From contig JAOSKU010000001.1 in the NCBI GenBank assembly GCA_027493445.1, positions 3,859,845-3,923,844 of the forward strand: 64,000 nucleotides of DNA, written 5' to 3'. Origin of the DNA: Thermoleophilia bacterium. GTDB lineage: Bacteria; Actinomycetota; Thermoleophilia; RBG-16-64-13. Shown here in pieces: positions 8,522-17,248 of this stretch (positions are counted from its first letter, which is position 1; each line of letters begins with the position of its first letter). A program made the translations under genes and the position numbers. The notes under the pieces are model-generated. The model was not told the origin of the DNA, made no database searches, and worked only from the letters and a program-made list of their open reading frames with translations.

Positions 8522-9673
8522 ATGGAGACTGGGCAGCAAGCCGCTATCGGGGAACGATCGATTGGACAGGGTCCTCGGACTCCGCTGCTGCGTATGTTGA
8601 ACGTCGCCAAACACTATGGTGACAAGGTAGTCCTCGAGAACATGGAACTGGAGGTCTTCGCCGGCGAGTACATCACCGTTCTGGGACCGAGCGGTTCGGG
8701 CAAGAGTGTGCTGCTGCGTCTGGTCGCCGGTTTCGAAGAGCCGTCGGAGGGTCGCATCGAGATTGGCGGGCGGGACATGGCCGGAGTGCCGACCTACCGT
8801 CGCCATGTCGGACTTGTTTTCCAGCAGTTCGCTCTCTTTCCGCACCTCAGCGTGGGCGAAAACATCGGGTATGGTCTGAGCAACCGTCACGACCAACGCA
8901 TGGGTAAGGCGGAGGTGCAGAGCAGGGTCGACGAGATGCTCCAGCTCGTGGGACTCCAGCCACTGAAGAGTCGTCGGGTAAACCAAATATCGGGCGGCCA
9001 GCAGCAACGGGTGGCCCTGGCCCGGACGCTGGCTACGAATCCACAGATCGTCCTACTTGACGAGCCGCTGGGGGCCCTCGATGCGAATCTGCGGGCCTCC
9101 ATGAAGATCGAGCTCGGCCGGCTACAGCGGCGGTTGGGAGCCACCTTCGTGCACGTTACCGGCAATGAGGAGGAGGCGCTGGCCATGGCCGACCGGCTCC
9201 TCGTGCTGGAGGGCGGCCGCATCGCGCAGTTCGACACCCCGAACCGGGTCTTCGCCCAACCGGCGAGTGCCTACGTCGCTTTCGCGCTCAATCGTTTCAA
9301 TTTGATCCCCGGCGCTGTGAACGGTGCGTTCGTCAACGAGGGCATCTCCCTGCCGCTCCCATCCAGCACGGACGTTCCGGCGGGCCCGGCGGTCTACGCC
9401 ATCGGCTACGATCGGGTGGAGATCGCTGAGTTGCATGAGCCGGTGCCTGCCGGGCTCTGTTCGGTGGTGGGGAGACACGTTGCCCATGAGTACTCGGGCG
9501 CGATTCTCACGTACCTCTTCGAGTTGCAGAACGAGCATCACTTTGAGGTGCAGTACCACCTTCACCATCGAGAATCGCGGCGGCTGCAGGAAGGTGCGGA
9601 GTACCGCCTTAACTGGGATCCGGAGAAGTCATTTGTGTACACCCGCGTTGCGGAAATACCGGGCGGCGAGTAA
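8522..9673 (+). CDS. ABC transporter ATP-binding protein, PotA-like, lacking the switch histidine
   Basis: A 383-residue ATPase paired with the preceding gene. Walker A GPSGSGKSVLL, Q-loop FQQFALFPH, signature ISGGQQQR and Walker B IVLLDEPLGALD are all present. The H-loop, normally VTHDQ, reads VTGNEEEA (codon GGC near 9160), so the histidine needed for ATP hydrolysis is replaced by glycine. Its partner keeps the histidine. This fits an asymmetric dimer with one weakened hydrolysis site. The C-terminus is a TOBE-like domain. The ATG follows AAGGGGGGAGC. Whether the change is functional or a base error needs related genomes. Confidence 0.92.
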   Translation: METGQQAAIGERSIGQGPRTPLLRMLNVAKHYGDKVVLENMELEVFAGEYITVLGPSGSGKSVLLRLVAGFEEPSEGRIEIGGRDMAGVPTYRRHVGLVFQQFALFPHLSVGENIGYGLSNRHDQRMGKAEVQSRVDEMLQLVGLQPLKSRRVNQISGGQQQRVALARTLATNPQIVLLDEPLGALDANLRASMKIELGRLQRRLGATFVHVTGNEEEALAMADRLLVLEGGRIAQFDTPNRVFAQPASAYVAFALNRFNLIPGAVNGAFVNEGISLPLPSSTDVPAGPAVYAIGYDRVEIAELHEPVPAGLCSVVGRHVAHEYSGAILTYLFELQNEHHFEVQYHLHHRESRRLQEGAEYRLNWDPEKSFVYTRVAEIPGGE

Positions 9674-9786
9674 ATACCAGCGCCGAAGTGACCGTTACCC
9701 CTTCCCGCGTGCCTGAACGGGCGGGGGCCGGAGCAGGATGCGCGGGCTCGGCGGCATGAAGAATCCCGGAAGTGAAGGAGGAGGGC

Positions 9787-11133
9787 GTGAGTGACAGCGG
9801 CAGGGATCTCCGTCGAGATCTGGAAAACCTCGTCTCGCACCGCACCACGCAGGACGAGCTGGCGGCCGGCATACCCATCATCGAACGCGGGGTCGGGAGC
9901 AAGGTCTACGATATCGAAGGCCGGGAGTATCTGGACTTTGTCGGCGGCGTCACGCGCCCGGTGGCGGTGGGCTACGGCCGCGCCGAGATCGCGCAGGCGA
10001 TGGCGGAGCAGGCCGAGAAGCTGCACTACTTCACCCCCATGCAGTACTCGAACCCCCCGCCATCGAGCTCGCCACCGAGCTGGCATCGTTGCTACCCGGC
10101 GACGTCGGTCAAGTATTCTTCGCGTCGAGCGGCTCCGAAGCGGTAGAGTCGGCCCTCAAGCTGGCCCGACAGTACTACCACTTCAAAGGGGAACCCAGGC
10201 GCTTCAAGTTCATCGCCCGGCGTGGCGCCTATCACGGCCAGACCATGGGCGCGCTGAGTATCCTCGGCAGCGCCCATCCCATGCGGCCGGTAATGGAGCC
10301 CGGGGTGCCCGGTGCGGTCTTCGTGGATCCCCCCTACTGCTATCGCTGTCCTTGGAATCAGAGCTACCCGGGCTGCGACCTGTTGTGCGCTGAGACGGTC
10401 AAGACCGTAATCGAGTTCGAAATGCCTGACCTGGTGGCTGGGGTTATCGGCGAGCCCATCATGCAAGGCTACGGGGCGCTCTCCTTCCCCAAGGAGTACT
10501 GGGCCCGGGTGCGCGAGATATGCGACCAGCACGGGGTCCTGCTGATTGTCGATGAGGTCATCACCGGGTTCGGGCGCACGGGCTCATGGTTCGCCACTGA
10601 GGAGATCGGGGTCCTTCCGGATATCATCACCATGGCCAAAGGGATCACATCCGGCTACATGCCCCTTAGCGCCGCCGCCTGCCGGCCCAAGGTGACGGAA
10701 TGCATGCCGATGTTCTTGCACCTGCACACATGGGGGAGCCATCCCGTGGCCTGTGCGGCGGGCTTGAAGAACCTCGAGATCATCAAGCGCGAAGGGCTGG
10801 TTGCTCGGTCGCGGGAGATGGGGGCCTACCTGCTTGCCGGCCTCAAGGAGCTGGAGCGACACCCCGTGGTGGGCGAGGCGCGCGGCACCGGGCTCTGGTG
10901 CGCCCTGGATCTGACCGCCGATAAGGCAAGCCGGGCAATGTTCGCCACCGAAGACAGTCCGGCCCCGGCGCTCGTGAGGAGGGCACGGGACAAGGGCCTG
11001 ATCATCAAGTTCATGGGTCCCGCCCTGGAGTTTGCCCCCGCCGCTGATCATCTCCATGGAAGAGGTTGATTTTGCGGTGAAGGTGCTCGACGAGGTGATT
11101 CGTGATGAAGAACAGGCTCGCGGGCTGACCTAG
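9787..11133 (+). CDS. Class III (PLP-dependent) aminotransferase, two frameshifts
   Basis: An approximately 448-residue fold-type I aminotransferase split by two single-base changes. Around 10053-10058 a C6 run needs one more C to give YSNPPAIELATEL. At 11035-11039 a C5 run needs one less to give EFAPPLIISMEEVDFAV. The middle frame holds FFASSGSEAVE (cofactor phosphate site), IVDEVITGFGRTG and MAKGITSGYMPL, whose Lys should bind PLP. The start is taken as GTG 9787 behind AAGGAGGA; an upstream in-frame GTG at 9772 lies within that site. The family includes omega-aminotransferases and dialkylglycine decarboxylase-like enzymes. It probably deaminates an amine released by the island's other enzymes. 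Confidence 0.87.
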
Positions 11134-11150
11134 CAGGAGGAGGCCCCAGG

Positions 11151-12431
11151 ATGACCGCGGTTGCTGAGATCAGTCTCAAGTACGGGCGAGACACCCTCCG
11201 CTGTGATCTTTCCCATGCGGGGGTGCTGACCGCACGCGTGCCCCCTCCGCCGGCAGAGCCCGCTGAGCTGGTGCAGGCCGCGCTCGAACAGCCCATTGGC
11301 TGCCCGCCCCTTCAGGAGATAGTGCGGCCTGGGGAAAGGGTGGTGATAGTCACTTCAGACATCACGCGCAACACCGGTAGCGAGCATTATCTCCCGGTGC
11401 TGGTGGGCCGGCTCAACGAGAGCGGCGTTCCTGATGAGGACATCAGCATCGTCGTTGCCTTGGGTATCCACCGCCCGCAAACGGAGGCGGAGCACCGTAA
11501 GATTCTCGGCCCGCTGTTTGGCCGCGTAAGCGTGTGGGACCACGACTGCGACGACTCCGCCAATCTGATCGGCCTGGGTAGCACAACCGGCGGCGTCGAG
11601 GTGGCGGTCAACAGGCGAGTGGCCGAAGCCGACCGGGTCATCGTCACCGGTACGGTCGGCTTTCACTACTTCGCCGGTTTCGGCGGCGGCCGCAAGGGCC
11701 TTGTTCCCGGGGTTGCCTCCCGGGCCACGTGCATGGCGACCCATTACGCCGTGTTCAACCCGCCCGAGGTGGGAGGGAAGCACCCACTGGCCGCCACCGG
11801 GGTTCTGGTAGGTAACCCGGTGCACGAGGCTATACTCGAAGCGGCGCGGATGATGCGACCCGACTTGCTGCTGAATACCGTGCTTTCGCCCACGGGACAG
11901 ATGCTGGCCGTCCGCTGTGGCGAACTCCACGAGGCTCATCTGGCTGCCTGTGAGATGGTGGCCCGGCTCTACGCGGTTCCGCTCGACCAGCCGGCCGACC
12001 TCGCGATAGTGTCGTGTGGCGGCCATCCCAAGGACATCAACTTCATCCAATCGCACAAGGCGCTCGACAACGGCGTGCGGGCCCTAGGCCCCGGAGGTAC
12101 CATCATCCTGCTGGCCGCCTGTCCCGATGGTTTCGGCCACTCTACGTTTCTTGATTGGTTCCGGCACACCGGCCTGGATAATCTGGAGGCCCACCTCCGC
12201 TCCCACTACGAGATCAACGGTCAGACTGCCTACTCCACCCTGATGAAGGCCAAGACTCACCGGGTGATTCTTGTGAGTGAGCTGTCGGCCGAGCACACGC
12301 AGGCGATGGCCATGGAGAAGGCGGACGACCTGGATTCTGCCCTGGAGATGGCCCGTCAAGGTCTGCCCGCAGGAGCCCGCACCGTGGTCATTCCTGATGG
12401 AGGTAGCGTGGTCCCCTGGCCGCCGGCGTAA
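11151..12431 (+). CDS. larA: LarA-like nickel-dependent lactate racemase family protein (DUF2088)
   Basis: A 426-residue member of the LarA family, whose founder racemises lactate using a nickel-pincer nucleotide bound to a lysine. The cofactor region FAGFGGGRKGLVPG lies near residue 175; the Lys in GGGRKG corresponds to the attachment lysine. Histidines in ALGIHRP, WDHDCDD and GFHYFAG match expected ligand and catalytic positions. The ATG follows AGGAGGAGGCC. It is the last gene of the rightward run. The cofactor-making larB, larC and larE are not in the window. LarA homologues act on several 2-hydroxy acids, so the substrate here may not be lactate. Confidence 0.88.
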   Translation: MTAVAEISLKYGRDTLRCDLSHAGVLTARVPPPPAEPAELVQAALEQPIGCPPLQEIVRPGERVVIVTSDITRNTGSEHYLPVLVGRLNESGVPDEDISIVVALGIHRPQTEAEHRKILGPLFGRVSVWDHDCDDSANLIGLGSTTGGVEVAVNRRVAEADRVIVTGTVGFHYFAGFGGGRKGLVPGVASRATCMATHYAVFNPPEVGGKHPLAATGVLVGNPVHEAILEAARMMRPDLLLNTVLSPTGQMLAVRCGELHEAHLAACEMVARLYAVPLDQPADLAIVSCGGHPKDINFIQSHKALDNGVRALGPGGTIILLAACPDGFGHSTFLDWFRHTGLDNLEAHLRSHYEINGQTAYSTLMKAKTHRVILVSELSAEHTQAMAMEKADDLDSALEMARQGLPAGARTVVIPDGGSVVPWPPA

Positions 12432-12446
12432 CCCACGCCCAGGTCG

Positions 12447-12908
12447 TCAGGCCGCTCGGAGCAGACTCGAGCTGTCGGTGTGCGCCAGCTTGTCGAGAGC
12501 AGTCTTATAGCCCAACACCCGGTCCTTGCCGATCCGGACGGACAACATGGCCACGTAGCCAAGCAGGCTGGTCGGGGTGCGCTTCCAATCGATGGTCACG
12601 CGACTGCCACCGTCTTGGCTTGCTGAGACTGTGGCCACCACGCCACTGCCCGGAGCCCAGAAGTTGCTGTCCTCGGCTTTCCACGAAACCCGTCCGGGAA
12701 CTGACCAATCGTAGCGTTCGCGCGCCCAGATGTTGGGCCGGCGGTTGCCCTCGGTCACGACGGCGGAGTTCTGCGAGTGCTCGTGGACCTGATACTTGGT
12801 TGGGTCGAGATTTGGCCAGATGTTGGGTCTGCTCTCGGAGAAGTCGGTCAAAGCGGCAACCACGGCTTCCGGTGGCAGCGAGGTATCAAAGGCATAATGA
12901 ACGCGCAT
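12447..12908 (-). CDS. SRPBCC-family lipid/ligand-binding domain protein
   Basis: A 153-residue single-domain protein of the START/Bet v1-like superfamily. It begins MRVHYAFDTSLPPEAVVAAL and has the alternating strand pattern ending in a long helix. The ATG at 12906-12908 follows AAAGGAGC; the longer upstream frame has no ribosome site. These domains bind hydrophobic ligands or act in stress responses; nothing fixes the ligand. It lies in a leftward set with a cupredoxin, a haem-binding protein and DUF2277. Confidence 0.75.
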   Translation of the reverse strand: MRVHYAFDTSLPPEAVVAALTDFSESRPNIWPNLDPTKYQVHEHSQNSAVVTEGNRRPNIWARERYDWSVPGRVSWKAEDSNFWAPGSGVVATVSASQDGGSRVTIDWKRTPTSLLGYVAMLSVRIGKDRVLGYKTALDKLAHTDSSSLLRAA

Positions 12909-13131
12909 GATGTTGCTCCTTTGGAGGAACCGCCTTTTGGAGGATGCGACTCCGATAATCAAGCTCACGTAGTTTTGCAATCTCTCGTCATTCATCTACC
13001 CCGGAGGCCGTCTTGATTAGCCTTCGCCACGGCTCCCGCCGGCCGCTGGCTTGGACGGCACTCGAGCAACGGGGCGCGCTGCCTGCGAGCAACTCTGGTG
13101 GTACCCAGTGCGTCGGTGCTAGGAAGTGGGC

Positions 13132-13594
13132 CTACCGACCGATGACCGTTCCCTTCATGCCGGCGTGCAGGGTACAGATATAGGGGGTAGGTTCCGGGCG
13201 TGTTGAATGTGATGGTGGCGGAGTCGCCCTCTCCAAGGATGTCCGTCTTCCAGCTCCCGTCGCCGGCCACAGCGTCGTGGCTGACGGGGTCTTGATTTAC
13301 CCAGGTGACCGATTCCCCGACCTTGATCGTGATGGTGACGGGGTCGAACTCCGTGTCGATCATGTCGACGCGGGCGCCCGAGATGCCGGCTCCGTAGGGC
13401 GTCCCCGAGCTGGAGCCGGAGCACCCGGCGGCAACGCTGAGGATCAGCAGCCCCAGCAACGTCAGCTGAGCGAAGACAGCCAAGAATCGAGAGAATCTCG
13501 TGCGTTGCTGCCGAGACCTGCCTCGTCCTCCCCCGTCATGCCCGGACGGCGATGTGCCGCTCTGAAAGAAGTTCTTGGCCTGATTGAGTTTCAC
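13132..13594 (-). CDS. Cupredoxin-domain lipoprotein (plastocyanin/amicyanin-like), frameshifted
   Basis: A small secreted copper protein of about 153 residues. A hydrophobic segment ends in the lipobox SVAAGC, followed by an Ala/Ser/Gly linker and a cupredoxin domain. The first His ligand is in PVSHDAV. The other ligands, in CTLHAGMKG (Cys, His, Met), appear only when one G is removed from the G5 run at 13183-13187, after which the protein ends GTVIGR. As written, the frame runs on to 12992 without copper ligands. The GTG start (13592-13594) follows GAGGT. It probably carries electrons on the outer face of the membrane, and the neighbouring haem-binding protein fits a redox role. Confidence 0.82.
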
Positions 13595-13631
13595 GGTCTA
13601 CCTCGCTGAGACGAGCCGGTCTCCGAGGCGG

Positions 13632-14062
13632 TCACCGGCCGGCCATCGCCCGCAGACCTTGAGCGAGCTCTCCGCGTTCCGCATCGGAGAGGCGCGCGTC
13701 GCCGTGCATCATCTTGTATTGCACTGTCGGCATGCTGCCGCTCTCCACCGTTTCGGCGGCGCCGATGGCTTGGTTATCGTTCTGCCATTCGGAGAAGTTG
13801 AGGGCTTCGCGACCTTCAGAAACATCACCAGCCAGCAGCCAGGACGTGGGGGCGACGTACGAGTACCAGGGCCAGCGGGTCTCGTTGCTATGGCAGTCGA
13901 AGCAGGCCGCTCTGGCAAGCTCGCGCGTCCTCAGGCTGTCCCAGACGGGTTCCTCTGGACTGTGGGCGGGTTGGTGTGGTCGCGACCATAGGGTACGAGT
14001 TGGATACCCAGAAAGAGTACGATTCCTGCGCCGATCACCCAGACCGCCACCTTCTTGACCAT
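13632..14062 (-). CDS. Haem-binding domain protein (cytochrome c-like, PF14376 type), frameshifted
   Basis: A roughly 143-residue membrane-anchored haem protein. It starts MVKKVAVWVIGAGIVLFLGI, an N-terminal anchor, then VPYGRDHTNPP. A single missing base near 13964-13972 then shifts the frame. The second part reads EEPVWDSLRTREL, then CFDCHSNETRWPWYS with the CxxCH haem site, LNFSEW, and DARLSDAERGELAQGL. This order matches the haem-binding domain family closely. The ATG at 14060-14062 follows AAAGGAGC. As sequenced, the first frame stops after about 43 residues. An indel error is the likeliest cause. Confidence 0.8.
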
Positions 14063-14203
14063 GTGTCGTGCTCCTTTCTGAGCGTCCCAGTCACCAGTGT
14101 GTCTTCCTGTGGCTGGTGCATCCCGGCTTCACGTTTCTCGTATTGCCGCAGGATGTATGCACGAAACCGGGTCTGATTGCAGGGCTGAGCGCCGTGAGCG
14201 TCT

Positions 14204-14473
14204 CTACGAACCGAACCTGCGCATTGCGCGGGCGTGGGCCTTAGCCGCTTCGACGTTGCGGCTCCTGGGAGGAGCGGTGGTCGTGAGCGAGCCCAGCAGG
14301 GTGGATGACGCCTGGGCGATCTCTTCGACTGCCCGGGTGAACGCCGCTTCATTTGCAGCAGATGGTTTGGTGAATCCGCTGATCTTCCTCACATACTGAA
14401 CAGCCGCCGCTCGGATGTCGTCGTTGGTGGCGCGGGGCTCGAAGTTGTACAGAGTCTTGATGTTCCTGCACAT
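14204..14473 (-). CDS. DUF2277 family protein
   Basis: An 89-residue protein of unknown function matching DUF2277 throughout: it begins MCRNIKTLYNFEP, has VQYVRKISGFTKPS in the middle and TTAPPRSRNVEAAKA near the end. The N-terminal MCRNI is a hallmark. Its start at 14473 is only 13 bases from the right-hand side of the left IS66 inverted repeat, and its ribosome site (GAGAGGTG) is the duplicated target sequence. The insertion therefore cut the gene from its original promoter, and expression may now depend on the element. Confidence 0.9.
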   Translation of the reverse strand: MCRNIKTLYNFEPRATNDDIRAAAVQYVRKISGFTKPSAANEAAFTRAVEEIAQASSTLLGSLTTTAPPRSRNVEAAKAHARAMRRFGS

Positions 14474-14485
14474 GTCACACCTCTC

Positions 14486-16078
14486 GTAACCGTTCAGCCC
14501 CCGACTCCGCGGAGGCGAGTGGGATCCTTGGTTCCGCCCGAAACTTCATCGCTATCCAGTTTCTAGATAAGAAGGGACCTTTGCTTGCTCGGCGAACTCA
14601 GGCACCATGGACCGAGCCGAGGCAGAGGCGATTCTTGACGGCGACCGGGAGACGGCCATTGCCTTACTCATGCGCATCGGCGAGCTCATCGAAGCCAACC
14701 GGCGCCTCGAGGCCCGCGTGGCCGAGCTTGAACAGCGCCTGAACCGCACCTCGCAGAACTCCTCTCTTCCGCCCTCCCAAGATCCGCCCTCGGCGCCCCC
14801 CCGGCCGCAGAGGTCCCAGTCGGGCCGTAGGCCCGGCGGCCAGCCCGGGCATAAAGGTAAGCACCGCAAGCTCGTGCCCCTGGAGCAGGTGGACGAGATC
14901 GTCGAGCACTGGCCGGGGCGCTGCGGAAAGTGCGGGCACGCCTTTCTCGCCGAGCAGTGGGCTGGTGCCGCTCCGGTCTATCGGCACCAACTTGCCGAGC
15001 TCCCCCCACCGGCCGTCAGGGTGACTGAGCACCGCCTGCACCGGCTGCGTTGCCCCAAGTGCGCCAAAGAGACCCGGGCTGCGCTACCCGCCCAGGTTCC
15101 CCGGGGAGCCTTCGGCCCCCGTCTTGAGGCGGCCGTAGCCACCCTGGCGGTCAGGAATCGCATCTCCCGCCGTGACACCGTCGAGCTTCTCGGCGAGCTC
15201 TTTGGGGCCGAGCTCTCGGTCGGCTCGGTGGACGCCATCATAAGCCACGCCGCAGAAGCGCTTAAAGAGCCCTACGAGGAGCTTGGTCGCCAGGTTCGCG
15301 AGGCCCGGGCTCTTAACATCGACGAGACCGGCTGGCGTAGAGCGGGGGTGAGGCGCACGCTCTGGGGTGTGCTCACCGCCAGCCAGGCGCTTTTCCGCAT
15401 CGCCCCTGACCGCCATCAGCGCGAGGCCGAAGCTCTGCTCGGGTCTGAGTTTGCCGGTATTGTCTGCTCGGACCGCTGGTGGGCCTACGATTACCTTAAC
15501 CCGGAGAGGCGCCAGCTTTGCTCTCGCCCATCTGATCCGGGACTTCACCGCCCACGCCGAGGGCCTGGGCGCCCAGAAGGAGTTCGGGGAGGCGGGGCTT
15601 GCCCTCGCCGGACGGATGTTCGGAGCCTGGGAGGAGTTCCGAGGGGACGGTGACCGCGCCCGCCTGCTTGAGCACATTGGCCCCCTCAAAGAGGAGCTTC
15701 GGGTGTTGCTTGAGCAGGCGGGCCGCAAGAGCGCCAAGACCAAGCGCTACCGGATCTTCGCGAATAACCTCTTGAAGCGCTGGCCGGCGCTTTGGACCTT
15801 CACCACTGTCGAGGGGGTAGAGCCCACCAACAATCACGCCGAGCGCGGTCTGCGGGGGGCGGTCATCTACCGCAAGCTCTCCCTGGGCAGCCAGTCGGAG
15901 GCTGGGGAGCGCACCATTGAGCGATTGCTCTCGGCTTCTGTTACCTGCCGCCTGCAGGGACGCTCCCTCTTTGCTTACCTCACCGACGTCCTCAGCGCCC
16001 GCATCCGAGGAGACCCCATTCCCCTCCTCGTCTGATTCCCCTCCTCGTCTGATTCTCCGCGGGGGGCTGAACGGTTAC
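14486..16078 (+). mobile_element. IS66-family insertion sequence (single-transposase, ISBst12-like), complete ends
   Basis: A 1593-bp element bounded by 17-bp perfect inverted repeats GTAACCGTTCAGCCCCC (14486-14502) and its complement (16062-16078). Both begin GTAA, as in IS66 elements. The flanks are an exact 8-bp direct repeat CACCTCTC (14478-14485 and 16079-16086), the target duplication length of this family. It encodes one IS66-type transposase and lacks tnpA and tnpB, like the ISBst12 subgroup. Perfect ends and target copies indicate a fairly recent insertion. Its transposase has one frameshift, so present mobility is uncertain. Confidence 0.95.
14607..16035 (+). CDS. IS66-family transposase, frameshifted
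   Basis: A DDE transposase of about 475 residues. It opens with a coiled coil (RRLEARVAELEQRL) and a low-complexity PPSQDPPSAPP stretch. A zinc-finger region follows (CGKCGHAF and CPKCAKET). The catalytic acids are Asp in NIDETGW, Asp in CSDRWWAYD and Glu in PTNNHAERGLRG. The first frame ends after PERRQL; removing one T near 15522 gives QLCLAHLIRDF and joins the second frame. A 17-bp tandem duplication (16018-16034 and 16035-16051) spans the stop codon. It sits inside perfect IS ends, so identity is certain. Confidence 0.93.
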
Positions 16079-16372
16079 CACCTCTCGTCGCATGCAACCG
16101 GTCGATGCTCAGCCGGAGGTTAGGAACGCTTCTTGGTCCCCACCAGCGCGGTATGAGGTCTGGATGGGTAACACTTTCAAGTACCCTGAGGGCGCTGAAC
16201 ATCAACCTACCGAAGCTACCCCTGGCTCCAGCGCTGCTTGGCCGGGCATCTCCCCGTTTTGAAGACCAGCCGGCGGCGGTCTGGCCGAGGCTGGTGGCCA
16301 TTCGCCTGCCTTCGATGTTAGATTGGGCGCACAGATTCAAAGCGCTCACCGCCCAAGAGGAGAAACCAGCCC
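16079..16372. other. Non-coding stretch between the IS and the aldolase gene
   Basis: About 290 bases with no credible gene on either strand: the open frames here lack family likeness and ribosome sites. It includes the right target duplication and was presumably the upstream region of DUF2277 before insertion. The end nearest 16372 carries the aldolase ribosome site GAGGAGAAA. A promoter for the aldolase operon is expected here but none could be assigned. Confidence 0.5.
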
Positions 16373-17248
16373 ATGCCAGAGATGGACGCATCCACCAAGA
16401 CCAAGGAGTACTTCCTCGACATCCCTCAGGCGAATGACACCTTCTTTCTCAAGGGCTCGGCCAACTACGACTGGGGGATGAAGAACCGGCTTTCTCGGAT
16501 CTTCAATCCCGCGACGGGGAAGACCGTCATGCTGGCCTTCGACCACGGCTACTTCCAGGGGCCCACCACGGGCCTCGAGCGGATCGACATGACCATCAAG
16601 CCACTGGCTCCCTTCGCCGACGCCCTCATGTGTACGCGCGGCATCCTCCGGTCGATCATGAACCCGGAAGCGGGCAGTGCCGTGGTGATGCGCGCCTCGG
16701 GCGGCCCGTCGATCCTGAAGGATCTCTCGAACGAGCGGCTCGCGCTGGATGTCGAAGACGCCCTGCGGATGAACGTGAGCGCGGTCGCGGTGCAGGTGTT
16801 CATAGGGGGAGACTACGAGACTCAGTCGGTCATCAACATGACCAACATGGTCGATCGCTGCAACCGCTACGGCATCCCCGTCCTTGGTGTGACCGCGGTC
16901 GGCCAGGAGCTTACCCGGGACGCCCGCTATATCGGCCTTGCCACGCGCATCCTCGCGGAGCTGGGCGCGGCCTTTGTGAAGACGTACTACGTGGAGGATT
17001 TCCCCGCGGTGGCGGCGGCCTGTCCTGTGCCCATCGTGATCGCCGGGGGGAAGAAGATGACCGAGCTGGATGCGCTGACGATGGCTCGGGACGCCATCGA
17101 CGCCGGGGCTTCCGGGGTGGACATGGGCCGCAACATCTTCCAGTCAGACGCGCCCGCGGCCATGATCCAGGCCGTGCGCAAGGTCGTGCACGAGAACATG
17201 GGCGCCATGGAAGCCCACGAGCTGTACCTGGATCTCAAGCACGCATGA
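16373..17248 (+). CDS. lsrF: LsrF-like aldolase/thiolase (class I aldolase fold)
   Basis: A 291-residue protein strikingly similar to E. coli LsrF, the 3-hydroxy-5-phosphonooxypentane-2,4-dione thiolase of autoinducer-2 breakdown. Shared stretches include [40 protein letters not shown] and [15 protein letters not shown]. The Schiff-base lysine is expected in VKTYYVED. The start follows GAGGAGAAA. No other lsr gene is present; instead the stop overlaps the start of a zinc dehydrogenase (ATGA). It may act on another phosphorylated ketose, so the lsrF symbol marks homology, not proven AI-2 use. Confidence 0.85.
   Translation: MPEMDASTKTKEYFLDIPQANDTFFLKGSANYDWGMKNRLSRIFNPATGKTVMLAFDHGYFQGPTTGLERIDMTIKPLAPFADALMCTRGILRSIMNPEAGSAVVMRASGGPSILKDLSNERLALDVEDALRMNVSAVAVQVFIGGDYETQSVINMTNMVDRCNRYGIPVLGVTAVGQELTRDARYIGLATRILAELGAAFVKTYYVEDFPAVAAACPVPIVIAGGKKMTELDALTMARDAIDAGASGVDMGRNIFQSDAPAAMIQAVRKVVHENMGAMEAHELYLDLKHA

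Noticed and set aside
16105..16437. 110-residue open frame before the aldolase gene
   Set aside because: No ribosome site, no recognisable domain and overlap with the confident aldolase start.
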